From positions 19,341,515-19,405,514 of the forward strand of contig NW_022881603.1 in assembly GCF_003369915.1 (NCBI RefSeq): DNA of 64,000 nt, given 5' to 3'. The DNA is from Drosophila miranda. Taxonomy: Eukaryota > Arthropoda > Insecta > Diptera > Drosophilidae. The notes under the pieces are model-generated. The model worked only from the letters and a program-made list of their open reading frames with translations, was not told the DNA's origin and did no database searches. Each line of letters opens with the position of its first letter. Position 1 is the stretch's first letter. A program made the position numbers and the translations under genes. Below are positions 1 to 10,846 of this stretch, piece by piece.

Positions 1-1381
1 TTTCGGGGAGGCGAGTGAAAAGCACAGCGATGTCCTTGTCGTCACATATCGAGTGCAAAAAGTTCGACGACTGCCCAATTGCTGCACTTTTCCATTGCTG
101 ACTGAAGGACTGGAGTCAAGCTGTAAATAACTTCAGATTGAAGAAGAAATGGAAAATTTTCAATTGAATTCATTGCGTTTTGATTGCACACACACACGTG
201 CACATCCACCCACAAGATAATTATCAACTTAGTAAAAAAATAACCAACTGTCTTTTTTAAATGTCCCATAAAATCTCATAAAAGCGCATAAATGCCTCTA
301 TGGTTGTAAATATGCTCGTTCTGGTCTCGGGCCCGACATGCACTCAATGAATGAAATGTGTGCACAATGTTGAAAGTGGGGTTGTGTCTTCGACTTCCTT
401 CTCCATCTCGTGCCTGCCGCTGCGGCTGCCTGCTCCTGATGGTATTGTTGCTGCTCATACGGCTGGCAGGGCATGTAGTGCTGGGTTGTACAACTTCCGC
501 TTATATGGCCAACACAACAGCATGATAAATTGATGGCTGCCAGCGCGCTGCTTTAAAAATGCAAAGAAATGCCGACTACCCAGAGGAAAGTGAGTGCGTG
601 CGTGCGAAGGGGTTGAGTGTTCGGAGTAACCTTTTAGCTTCCAAGTCCTCTGCACCGAATGGAACCCACAAACGTGACCTATAATCTGAAAATTGCATTA
701 AAACGTAATTCCATTAAAATGTAATCAAAAATGTAAGTTAATCACCGGCCGAATCTCATAGCAACCAGCTTTTATTCTCGCATGAGCGTTGCCAGACATT
801 GAAGAAAAGGATACACATTGTACTCTACATGTCATATATAAATACACCAACTGGCTATGAAATGACGCCGATGAATCAAACATTAGGTGCCGCCAGGTTC
901 AGGTTCAGATTTAGATTTCGCGTAACCATTTAAAATGTATTAATATAATAAAAAGACCGATGCAACCAGCGTCCCAAATAAAAACAGTGCCAACGGCACT
1001 TAGCAGAAAAAAATCTTTCCCCCACAATAGGCCAAATCTCAATTCCTTCAATATATAGCAGATTATTATATTTGATTTTCAATTTACTTTTATTTTATGC
1101 ATTTTATTCTCGAACAAAACAACCTGGAAGAGAGAGATAACATAATTAACACATTGATTTGGAAACTAATTCAAGTTCTTAATGGAAATGAATAATCAGT
1201 TGGGGAAAGAAGACAAAATCAGCATGATGTTTGAGATTCTAAGAAGAAAAAACCACTAAGGGCTTCTTCATCATTTCAAAAGAGCAACATGAATACTTTA
1301 AGCACAATATACCTCTGTTGTTATAATGATCGGAAAAGGTATTTTCCTGTTGGCTGGTGGCTACGCCCACAAACGTACTAA
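1..1381. other. AT-rich non-coding leader segment of the unit
   Basis: No convincing gene is seen. The segment holds a short CA repeat (about 189-200), a GC-richer patch (about 370-480), the 87-bp box (about 676-762) with two copies of an ATTAAAAYGTAATYC-like motif, a TATA-like box, and a degenerate 6-bp GGTTCA/GATTTA repeat near 896-918. Open frames exist on both strands, but they change frame or length between units. The equivalent stretches are 4706-6086, 9409-10846, 14160-15524, 18728-20178, 23522-24884, 29199-30636, 35648-36999, 54476-55927, 57067-58515 and 61697-62989. Confidence 0.6.
835..844 (+). promoter_or_regulatory. TATA-like box upstream of the palindrome
   Basis: TATATAAATA lies about 540 bp upstream of the palindrome's plus arm and is kept in every unit (for example near 5540 and 19619). 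In a fly core promoter, initiation would fall about 30 bp downstream, near 865-875; only a weak initiator-like TCAAAC is there. It is a candidate promoter for a plus-strand transcript crossing the hairpin. In AT-rich DNA such a match is easily fortuitous. Confidence 0.25.
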
Positions 1382-2555
1382 CAAAGACTATACAATACCA
1401 AGATGTTGCATGAGCGACCAAAAAGCTGTTCTATGGCGGGTCCTAACATTAGGACCCAAAAGGCACGAGGGAGCGCGCGGGGTTTCAATTCCCTTTTCGC
1501 CTGTACTTCGTCTCTACCGCGACCCCGCTGCCCATCGGTTTCGTCTGTTCGGCAATGCCTTCACCAGCAACGAAATAATTCTGGACTCTAATTCGAGCCT
1601 CAGCACCGTCGAAGCGGTGGTCGCGGATCGCCGATGTCTTTGGAGCGGCACAGTGGGACCTTTGGCCGTCTCAGCTTGCTAAATTAGTTAGTGAATATGA
1701 GTTCAATAAATATTTGCACACTGAAAAAATGTTAAACTTTGAGTGCTTATATCTCCTAAACTAAAACTATCTTGAAAATTCGATTGGAAAATTCTCTATT
1801 AGATGCGTACATTAAATTTATCTAAAGCACTCATACAATTGTTTGACTATTTCGGCTGAGTCCCCACTGTGCCGCGCCAAAGACATCAGTGACCACGCTG
1901 CCCTACGGTTTCGGCACGCAGCCACTGACATGCTTTCACACCGACTCGACGCTGACCGAGGCATTGACGAAGCCAAGTAGCATTTAGGAGGCGAAGGTAG
2001 CGTAAAAGAGAATTGAAGTACTAGCCCCGCGCGCCCGTACCATAAAGCGTCAAACGAAAATAGAAAAAGCATTTGTTCTTCATGCAACATCTTGGTATTG
2101 TATAGTCTTTGGTACTAACAAAATGTGAATATGTGCCGATCCCTGATCTAAAGGTAACATATCTCCAAATAAAATAAATAAATTTAATGTACGCATCTAA
2201 TAGAGAATTTTCCAATCGAATTTTCAAGATAGTTTTAGTTTAGGAGATATAAGCACTCAAAGTTTAACATTTTTTCAGTGTGCAAATATTTATTGACTAA
2301 CTAACTAATTTAGCAAGCTGAGACGGCCAAAGGTCCCACTGTGCCGCTCCAAAGACATCGGCGATCCGCGACCACCGCTTCGACGGTGCTGTTGCCGAAC
2401 AGACGAAACCGATAGGCAGCGGGGTCGCGGTAGAGACGAAGTACAGGCGAAAAGGGAATTGAAACCCCGCGCGCCTTTTGGGTCCTAATGCTAGGACCCG
2501 CCATAGAACAGCTTTTTGGTCGCTCATGCGACATCTTGGTATTGTATAGTCTTTG
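1382..2555. repeat. Type I palindrome, unit 1 (candidate hairpin-RNA locus)
   Basis: The plus arm is 1382-1821 and the inverted arm is 2178-2555, around a 356-bp loop. Outside three indels (10, 45 and 7 bp, all extra in the plus arm) only three substitutions separate the arms, so a transcript would fold into a stem of about 378 bp. The arms are clearly GC-richer than the flanks. The loop (1822-2177) contains a diverged third homologue in minus orientation; it shares the motif AAAGACTATACAATACCAAG (reverse complement at about 2091-2110). The architecture matches Drosophila hpRNA loci. Production of siRNA is inference. The arms could instead be an unrecognised non-autonomous transposon. Confidence 0.75.
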
Positions 2556-3301
2556 GTAACATGCAAATAATTGTAATTGTTAAGCGTTTTATGTTCAGAC
2601 AGGGAAAAGTGAACAGCATGGTTGTTTAGGGTTCTACTCAGAAGAGGGAATCCTGAGTTAGGATATTCATCAAAATAAAACGCTTCGCAAAAAACCATCT
2701 AAATTAAGTTTCCAAAACTTGACCTTATATATTCTGCTGAATCTGATCAACTGGTGTAGAGCAAATCATCGGAGCTGCAATTATTTATCAATTAATATGA
2801 TTTGCTATAGCGGAACGTCAGAAGCTGATTTGACGACAATATCAGCTTCGAAAACGTTGTAACATGTGGGATTCTAATGAACTATACTGAAGTAACATCA
2901 TTTAAAGAGTTTAAGGTAAAACAAATGAGTAGAAAACCTACCAGCACAAGCAATGCAATACTTTGAAGTCTTCAGGTACTAAAAGTACAATCGAATACTC
3001 AATTTAATAAAATATCACTAGAATATATACATAGTTTATGTTGATTTGAAAGATAATCAGCTGCAATAATTGCAGCCATGGAGATTTAAATCAATAAAAT
3101 CATACGGTAATTACTATCATCACATAAAAGTTGTATGTATATTTTGTTCAACGCTTTTTAAACTTACCCAAAACGCACATCTGACAGATAGAATACGATT
3201 GAAGTGCGGCTGATCAAGAAATGCACCTAAAAAAAATAAACAAATAATCCAGGTTATTTTCCATTTTCGGTTTTGTATTAAATCAGAAAAAGGTTTATTT
3301 T
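2556..3301 (-). pseudogene. Short-form host-gene remnant, unit 1
   Basis: Between the palindrome and the DINE-like element lies AT-rich DNA with one clear exon-like island on the minus strand. A T-rich tract ending in AG (just above 3226), a 59-nt block (3168-3226) and a GTAAGT donor (just below 3168) look like acceptor, exon and donor. Further exons visible in unit 7 are missing because of a deletion of about 550 bp whose junction is near 2976. Equivalent 59-nt blocks lie at 7873-7931, 12633-12691, 17171-17229, 21965-22023, 26530-26588 and 60161-60219. No product is recognised. Nothing else is seen in this stretch. Confidence 0.35.
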
Positions 3302-4366
3302 TATACCCGATACTCAAAATGAGTATTGGGGTATATTAGATTTGTGGTAAAAGTGGATGTGTGTAACGTCCAGAAGGAATCGTTTCCGATCCCATAAAGT
3401 ATATATATTCTTGATCAGCATCAATAGCCGAGTCGATTGAGCCCTGTCTGTCTGTCCGTCTGTCCGTCCGTCTGTCCGTCTGTCCGTCCCCTTCAGCGCC
3501 TAGTGCTCAAAGACTATAAGATCTAGAGCAACGATGTTTTGGATCCAGACTTCTGTGATATGTCACTGCTACAAAAATATTTCAAAACTTCGCCCCGCCC
3601 ACTTCCGCCCCCACAAAGGACGAAAATCTGTGGCATTTACATTTTTAAAGATACGATAAAACCAAAAACGCAGAATGAACGTAGAGGATGACTATATGTT
3701 CTAGAGTGTAACATCTCAACCAGATCGTATAATTATTATAGCCAGAATCAAGAAAACAATTTCATTCTTTCTCGCTCTGTCTCTCTCTAACACACAGGTT
3801 TCATGGTCGGTTTTGCCAATTGCAAAATATGAGTTCAAGGATCTCAGAACCTATTAGAGCCAGAGCAACCAAATTTGGTATCCACACTCCTGTGATATCG
3901 GACCTTGACCGTTTCGTGTCCAAATTTCGCCACACCCCTTCCGCCCCCGCAAAGGACGAAAATCTGGGGCATCCACAAATCTCAGAGACTATTAGGGCTA
4001 GAGTAACTAAATTTGGTATCCACACTTCTGTTAGATCTCACTATAAAACGTATATCTCAAAATTTTGCCACACCCCCTTCCGCCCCCACAAAGGACGAAA
4101 ATCTGTTGCATCCACAAAATTGCAGATTAGAGAAAACTAAAAACGCAGAATCATAGATAATGACTATATCTATCAGATTGCTGAATCTGGATCAGATCGG
4201 ATCATTTTTGTAGCCAAAAGCAAGAAATCAATTTGCAGTGGCTACGCAGCATCCGACGACACGCTCAGACTGATTTTCTGTCTCTCTCGCACGCATTCTT
4301 TGTCGTGTCGTTTAATATTAGCGGCGTCTGCCGGAGGAGAGCCATACTGACTTAGTATCGGGTATA
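3302..4366 (+). mobile_element. DINE-1/mini-me-like element, unit 1
   Basis: The element starts TATACCCGATACT and ends AGTATCGGGTATA, a 13-bp inverted pair. It contains AAAGTATATATATTCTTGATCAGCA followed by a GTCY microsatellite (about 3446-3490), both hallmarks of the DINE-1/mini-me class of non-autonomous Helentron-related fly elements. Three diverged internal repeats, each with a CACAAAGGACGAAAATCTG-type motif, lie near 3595-3635, 3935-3975 and 4070-4110. No coding capacity is seen. Assignment to the exact family is from memory of these motifs; the inverted ends would also suit another non-autonomous DNA element. Confidence 0.7.
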
Positions 4367-4705
4367 ACTGTAGAGTTGCGGTGTCCGCAGCAACTCACAA
4401 CGTTCCCCCTCGTTTTCATTATTTCTTTTATATTTGCTACGTTTTTTTCTCTCACTTTATCTTCTTTTGCGTTTAGTTTCTGGCTTTCAGCCCAATTTAA
4501 TAGTTTTTCGATTTGTTGAAAAGCAAATGCCAGCCAGAGCACAGAAAATAAATTGTCACAAAAATACTAGTCATCTCCTCTCGTTCTTGTTCTGTCCGCC
4601 CCAAAAACCGCCGGGCCATACGGGCCGGGCAGGCATGACGACAAAGTTTCCTCCAGAACCAGAAGCTCGAGACGGCGACAGACTCCTTGGCCTTATCTTT
4701 ATCAG
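4367..4705. other. Right flank of the DINE-like element
   Basis: The first part is a short hairpin-forming GAGTTGCGGTGTCCGCAGCAACTC sequence split around 4373-4396, which travels with the element in the tandem duplications of units 6 and 7. The rest is T-rich and then GC-richer sequence. Minus-strand open frames through it (such as 18497-19021) are interrupted or shifted in other units and show no recognised domain, so no gene is called. Confidence 0.4.
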
Positions 4706-6086
4706 TTTCGGGGAGGCGAGTGAAAAGCACAGCGATGTCCTTGTCGTCACATATCGAGTGCAAAAAGTTCGACGTTTACCCAATTGCTTCACTTTTCCAT
4801 TGCTGGCTGAAGGACTGGAGTCAAGCTGTAAATAACTTCAGATTGAAGAAGAAATGGAAAATTTTCAATTGAATTCATTGCGTTTTGATTGCACACACAC
4901 ACGTGCACATCCACCCACAAGATAATTATCAACTTAGTAAAAAAATAACCAACTGTCTTTTTTAAATGTCCCATAAAATCTCATAAAAGCGCATAAATGC
5001 CTCTATGGTTGTAAATATGCTCGTTCTGGTCTCGGGCCCGACATGCACTCAATGAATGAAATGTGTGCACAATGTTGAAAGTGGGGTTGTGTCTTCGACT
5101 TCCTTCTCCATCTCGTGCCTGCCGCTGCGGCTGCCTGCTCCTGATGGTATTGTTGCTGCTCATACGGCTGGCAGGGCATGTAGTGCTGGGTTGTACAACT
5201 TCCGCTTATATGGCCAACACAACAGCATGATAAATTGATGGCTGCCAGCGCGCTGCTTTAAAAATGCAAAGAAATGCCGACTACCCAGAGGAAAGTGAGT
5301 GCGTGCGTGCGAAGGGGTTGAGTGTTCGGAGTAACCTTTTAGCTTCCAAGTCCTCTGCACCGAATGGAACCCACAAACGTGACCTATAATCTGAAAATTG
5401 CATTAAAACGTAATTCCATTAAAATGTAATCAAAAATGTAAGTTAATCACCGGCCGAATCTCATAGCAACCAGCTTTTATTCTCGCATGAGCGTTGCCAG
5501 ACATTGAAGAAAAGGATACACATTGTACTCTACATGTCATATATAAATACACCAACTGGCTATGAAATGACGCCGATGAATCAAACATTAGGTGCCGCCA
5601 GGTTCAGGTTCAGATTTAGATTTCGCGTAACCATTTAAAATGTATTAATATAATAAAAAGACCGATGCAACCAGCGTCCCAAATAAAAACAGTGCCAACG
5701 GCACTTAGCAGAAAAAAATCTTTCCCCCACAATAGGCCAAATCTCAATTCCTTCAATATATAGCAGATTATTATATTTGATTTTCAATTTACTTTTATTT
5801 TATGCATTTTATTCTCGAACAAAACAACCTGGAAGAGAGAGATAACATAATTAACACATTGATTTGGAAACTAATTCAAGTTCTTAATGGAAATGAATAA
5901 TCAGTTGGGGAAAGAAGACAAAATCAGCATGATGTTTGAGATTCTAAGAAGAAAAAACCACTAAGGGCTTCTTCATCATTTCAAAAGAGCAACATGAATA
6001 CTTTAAGCACAATATACCTCTGTTGTTATAATGATCGGAAAAGGTATTTTCCTGTTGGCTGGTGGCTACGCCCACAAACGTACTAA

Positions 6087-7260
6087 CAAAGACTATACAA
6101 TACCAAGATGTTGCATGAGCGACCAAAAAGCTGTTCTATGGCGGGTCCTAACATTAGGACCCAAAAGGCACGAGGGAGCGCGCGGGGTTTCAATTCCCTT
6201 TTCGCCTGTACTTCGTCTCTACCGCGACCCCGCTGCCCATCGGTTTCGTCTGTTCGGCAATGCCTTCACCAGCAACGAAATAATTCTGGACTCTAATTCG
6301 AGCCTCAGCACCGTCGAAGCGGTGGTCGCGGATCGCCGATGTCTTTGGAGCGGCACAGTGGGACCTTTGGCCGTCTCAGCTTGCTAAATTAGTTAGTGAA
6401 TATGAGTTCAATAAATATTTGCACACTGAAAAAATGTTAAACTTTGAGTGCTTATATCTCCTAAACTAAAACTATCTTGAAAATTCGATTGGAAAATTCT
6501 CTATTAGATGCGTACATTAAATTTATCTAAAGCACTCATACAATTGTTTGACTATTTCGGCTGAGTCCCCACTGTGCCGCGCCAAAGACATCAGTGACCA
6601 CGCTGCCCTACGGTTTCGGCACGCAGCCACTGACATGCTTTCACACCGACTCGACGCTGACCGAGGCATTGACGAAGCCGAGTAGCATTTAGGAGGCGAA
6701 GGTAGCGTAAAAGAGAATTGAAGTACTAGCCCCGCGCGCCCGTACCATAAAGCGTCAAACGAAAATAGAAAAAGCATTTGTTCTTCATGCAACATCTTGG
6801 TATTGTATAGTCTTTGGTACTAACAAAATGTGAATATGTGCCGATCCCTGATCTAAAGGTAACATATCTCCAAATAAAATAAATAAATTTAATGTACGCA
6901 TCTAATAGAGAATTTTCCAATCGAATTTTCAAGATAGTTTTAGTTTAGGAGATATAAGCACTCAAAGTTTAACATTTTTTCAGTGTGCAAATATTTATTG
7001 ACTAACTAACTAATTTAGCAAGCTGAGACGGCCAAAGGTCCCACTGTGCCGCTCCAAAGACATCGGCGATCCGCGACCACCGCTTCGACGGTGCTGTTGC
7101 CGAACAGACGAAACCGATAGGCAGCGGGGTCGCGGTAGAGACGAAGTACAGGCGAAAAGGGAATTGAAACCCTGCGCGCCTTTTGGGTCCTAATGCTAGG
7201 ACCCGCCATAGAACAGCTTTTTGGTCGCTCATGCGACATCTTGGTATTGTATAGTCTTTG
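6087..7260. repeat. Type I palindrome, unit 2
   Basis: Same 1174-bp organisation as in unit 1 (arms 6087-6526 and 6883-7260). The minus arm has one private change in its GCGCGC stretch near 7172, adding a mismatch to the stem. Confidence 0.75.
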
Positions 7261-8006
7261 GTAACATGCAAATAATTGTAATTGTTAAGCGTTTTATGTT
7301 CAGACAGGGAAAAGTGAACAGCATGGTTGTTTAGGGTTCTACTCAGAAGAGGGAATCCTGAGTTAGGATATTCATCAAAATAAAACGCTTCGCAAAAAAC
7401 CATCTAAATTAAGTTTCCAAAACTTGACCTTATATATTCTGCTGAATCTGATCAACTGGTGTAGAGCAAATCATCGGAGCTGCAATTATTTATCAATTAA
7501 TATGATTTGCTATAGCGGAACGTCAGAAGCTGATTTGACGACAATATCAGCTTCGAAAACGTTGTAACATGTGGGATTCTAATGAACTATACTGAAGTAA
7601 CATCATTTAAAGAGTTTAAGGTAAAACAAATGAGTAGAAAACCTACCAGCACAAGCAATGCAATACTTTGAAGTCTTCAGGTACTAAAAGTACAATCGAA
7701 TACTCAATTTAATAAAATATCACTAGAATATATACATAGTTTATGTTGATTTGAAAGATAATCAGCTGCAATAATTGCAGCCATGGAGATTTAAATCAAT
7801 AAAATCATACGGTAATTACTATCATCACATAAAAGTTGTATGTATATTTTGTTCAACGCTTTTTAAACTTACCCAAAACGCACATCTGACAGATAGAATA
7901 CGATTGAAGTGCGGCTGATCAAGAAATGCACCTAAAAAAAATAAACAAATAATCCAGGTTATTTTCCATTTTCGGTTTTGTATTAAATCAGAAAAAGGTT
8001 TATTTT

Positions 8007-9056
8007 TATACCCGATACTCAAAATGAGTATTGGGGTATATTAGATTTGTGGTAAAAGTGGATGTGTGTAACGTCCAGAAGGAATCGTTTCCGATCCCAT
8101 AAAGTATATATATTCTTGATCAGCATCAATAGCCGAGTCGATTGAGCCCTGTCTGTCTGTCCGTCTGTCCGTCCGTCTGTCCGTCTGTCCGTCCCCTTCA
8201 GCGCCTAGTGCTCAAAGACTATAAGATCTAGAGCAACGATGTTTTGGATCCAGACTTCTGTGATATGTCACTGCTACAAAAATATTTCAAAACTTCGCCC
8301 CGCCCACTTCCGCCCCCACAAAGGACGAAAATCTGTGGCATTTACATTTTTAAAGATACGATAAAACCAAAAACGCAGAATGAACGTAGAGGATGACTAT
8401 ATGTTCTAGAGTGTAACATCTCAACCAGATCGTATAATTATTATAGCCAGAATCAAGAAAACAATTTCATTCTTTCTCGCTCTGTCTCTCTCTAACACAC
8501 AGGTTTCATGGTCGGTTTTGCCAATTGCAAAATATGAGTTCAAGGATCTCAGAACCTATTAGAGCCAGAGCAACCAAATTTGGTATCCACACTCCTGTGA
8601 TATCGGACCTTGACCGTTTCGTGTCCAAATTTCGCCACACCCCCTTCCGCCCCCGCAAAGGACGAAAATCTGGGGCATCCACAAATCTCAGAGACTATTA
8701 GGGCTAGAGTAACTAAATTTGGTATCCACACTTCTGTTAGATCTCACTATAAAACGTATATCTCAAAATTTTGCCACACCCCCTTCCGCCCCCACAAAGG
8801 ACGAAAATCTGTTGCATCCACAATATTGCACATTCGAGAAAACTAAAAACGCAGAATCATAGATAATGACTATATCTATCAGATTGCTGAATCTGGATCA
8901 GATCGGATCATTTTTGTAGCCAAAAGCAAGAAATCAATTTGCAGTGGCTACGCAGCATCCGACGACACGCTCAGACTGATTTTCTGTCTCTCTCGCACGC
9001 ATTCTTTGCGTCTGCGTCTGCCGGAGGAGAGCCATACTGACTTAGTATCGGGTATA
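8007..9056 (+). mobile_element. DINE-1/mini-me-like element, unit 2
   Basis: Same ends and internal parts as in unit 1 at offset 4705, with a deletion of about 15 bp just before the right end (near 9009). Confidence 0.7.
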
Positions 9057-10846
9057 ACTGTAGAGTTGCGGTGTCCGCAGCAACTCACAACGTTCCCCCT
9101 CGTTTTCATTATTTCTTTTATATTTGCTACGTTTTTTTCTCTCACTTTATCTTCTTTTGCGTTTAGTTTCTGGCTTTCAGCCCAATTTAATAGTTTTTCG
9201 ATTTGTTGAAAAGCAAATGCCAGCCAGAGCACAGAAAATAAATTGTCACAAAAATACTAGTCAACTCCTCTCGTTCTTGTTCTGTTCGCCGCAAAAACCG
9301 CCGGGCCATACAGGCATGACGACAAAGTTTCCTCCAGGACACACTCGAACCAGAAACAGAACCAGAAGCTCGAGACGGCGACAGACTCCTTGGCCTTATC
9401 TTTATCAGTTTCGGGGAGGCAAGTGAAAAGCACAGCGATGTCCTTGTCGTCACATATCGAGTGCAAAAAGTTCGACGACTGCCCAATTGCTGCACTTTTC
9501 CATTGCTCGCTCCCCTCCCCCTCCCCGTCCTGGACTGAAGGACTGGAGTCAAGCTGTAAATAACTTCAGATTGAAGAAGAAATGGAAAATTTTCAATTGA
9601 ATTCATTGCGTTTTGATTGCACACACACACGTGCACATCCACCCACAAGATAATTATCAACTTAGTAAAAAAATAACCAACTGTCTTTTTTAAATGTCCC
9701 ATAAAATCTCATAAAAGCGCATAAATGCCTCTATGGTTGTAAATATGCTCGTTCTGGTCTCGGGCCCGACATGCACTCAATGAATGAAATGTGTGCACAA
9801 TGTTGAAAATAGATGTGACACTCATCCCCCGCCCCCGAAAGTGGGGTTGTGTCTTCGACTTCCTTCTCCATCTCGTGCCTGCCGCTGCGGCTGCCTGCTC
9901 CTGATGGTATTGTTGCTGCTCATACGGCTGGCAGGGCATGTAGTGCTGGGTTGTACAACTTCCGCTTATATGGTCAACACAACAGCATGATAAATTGATG
10001 GCTGCCAGCGCGGTGCTTTAAAAATGCAAAGAAATGCCGACTACCCAGAGGAAAGTGAGTGCGTGCGTGCGAAGGGGTTGAGTGTTCCGAGTAACCTTTT
10101 AGCTTCCAAGTCCTCTGCACCGAATGGAACCCACAAACGTGACCTATAATCTGAAAATTGCATTAAAACGTAATTCCATTAAAATGTAATCAAAAATGTA
10201 AGTTAATCACCGGCCGAATCTCATAGCAACCAGCTTTTATTCTCGCATGAGCGTTGCCAGACATTGAAGAAAAGGATACACATTGTACTCTACATGTCAT
10301 ATATAAATACACCAACTGGCTATGAAATGACGCCGATGAATCAAACATTAGGTGCCGCCAGGTTCAGGTTCAGATTTAGATTTCGCGTAACCATTTAAAA
10401 TGTATTAATATAGTAAAAAGACCGATGCAACCAGCGTCCCAAATAAAAACAGTGCCAACGGCACTTAGCAGAAAAAAATCTTTCCCCCACAATAGGCCAA
10501 ATCTCAATTCCTTCAATATATAGCAGATTATTATATTTGATTTTCAATTTACTTTTATTTTATGCATTTTATTCTCGAACAAAACAACCTGGAAGAGAGA
10601 GATAACATAATTAACACATTGATTTGGAAACTAATTCAAGTTCTTAATGGAAATGAATAATCAGTTGGGGAAAGAAGACAAAATCAGCATGATGTTTGAG
10701 ATTCTAAGAAGAAAAAACCACTAAGGGCTTCTTCATCATTTCAAAAGAGCAACATGAATACTTTAAGCACAATATACCTCTGTTGTTATAATGATCGGAA
10801 AAGGTATTTTCCTGTTGGCTGGTGGCTACGCCCACAAACGTACTAA

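Larger units (their letters stand above)
1..4705 (+). repeat. Array unit 1 (4705 bp)
   Basis: First unit of the tandem array; the window happens to open exactly at the anchor used here. It contains a type I palindrome (1382-2555), a short gene remnant and one DINE-like element. It lacks a C-rich insertion of about 30 bp (present near 9810-9840 of unit 3) and has the 87-bp box near 676-762. It is almost identical to unit 2 at constant offset 4705, with only scattered single differences (for example near 1978 and 2463), so the two look like a very recent duplication. Confidence 0.95.
4706..9408 (+). repeat. Array unit 2 (4703 bp)
   Basis: Near-identical to unit 1 over more than 4 kb. The two diverge clearly only at the 3' end of the DINE-like element, where unit 2 lacks about 15 bp near 9009. 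After that point the sequence resembles the subclass of unit 3: it gains the longer C-rich and CT-rich segments near 9505. This looks like the edge of a duplication or gene-conversion tract. Confidence 0.95.

Noticed and set aside
1326-1682. 118-codon plus-strand frame entering the palindrome plus arm
   Set aside because: Repeated in most units, but the inverted arm carries the same DNA with frame-changing indels, and several frames are open on both strands because the arm is GC-rich. No domain was recognised, so it is treated as part of the palindrome.
2297-2698. 133-codon minus-strand frame across the minus arm
   Set aside because: It runs from AT-rich flank into the arm in a frame different from the one open in the plus arm, and shows no recognisable protein. 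It is kept only as palindrome sequence.
2728-2774. Extra exon-like block with acceptor TTGCAG followed by a stop
   Set aside because: It looked like a last exon of the gene remnant, but the long form in unit 7 already ends in a TGA upstream of it in the phase shared by all blocks.
3120-3317. 65-codon minus-strand frame over the 59-nt exon-like block
   Set aside because: It crosses both the acceptor and the donor of the block and uses a different phase from the one consistent with the downstream blocks, so it is a shadow.
3446-3490. GTCT/GTCC repeat as a possible CRISPR-like or independent satellite
   Set aside because: It is the known tetranucleotide microsatellite inside the DINE-1/mini-me type element. 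There are no spacers.
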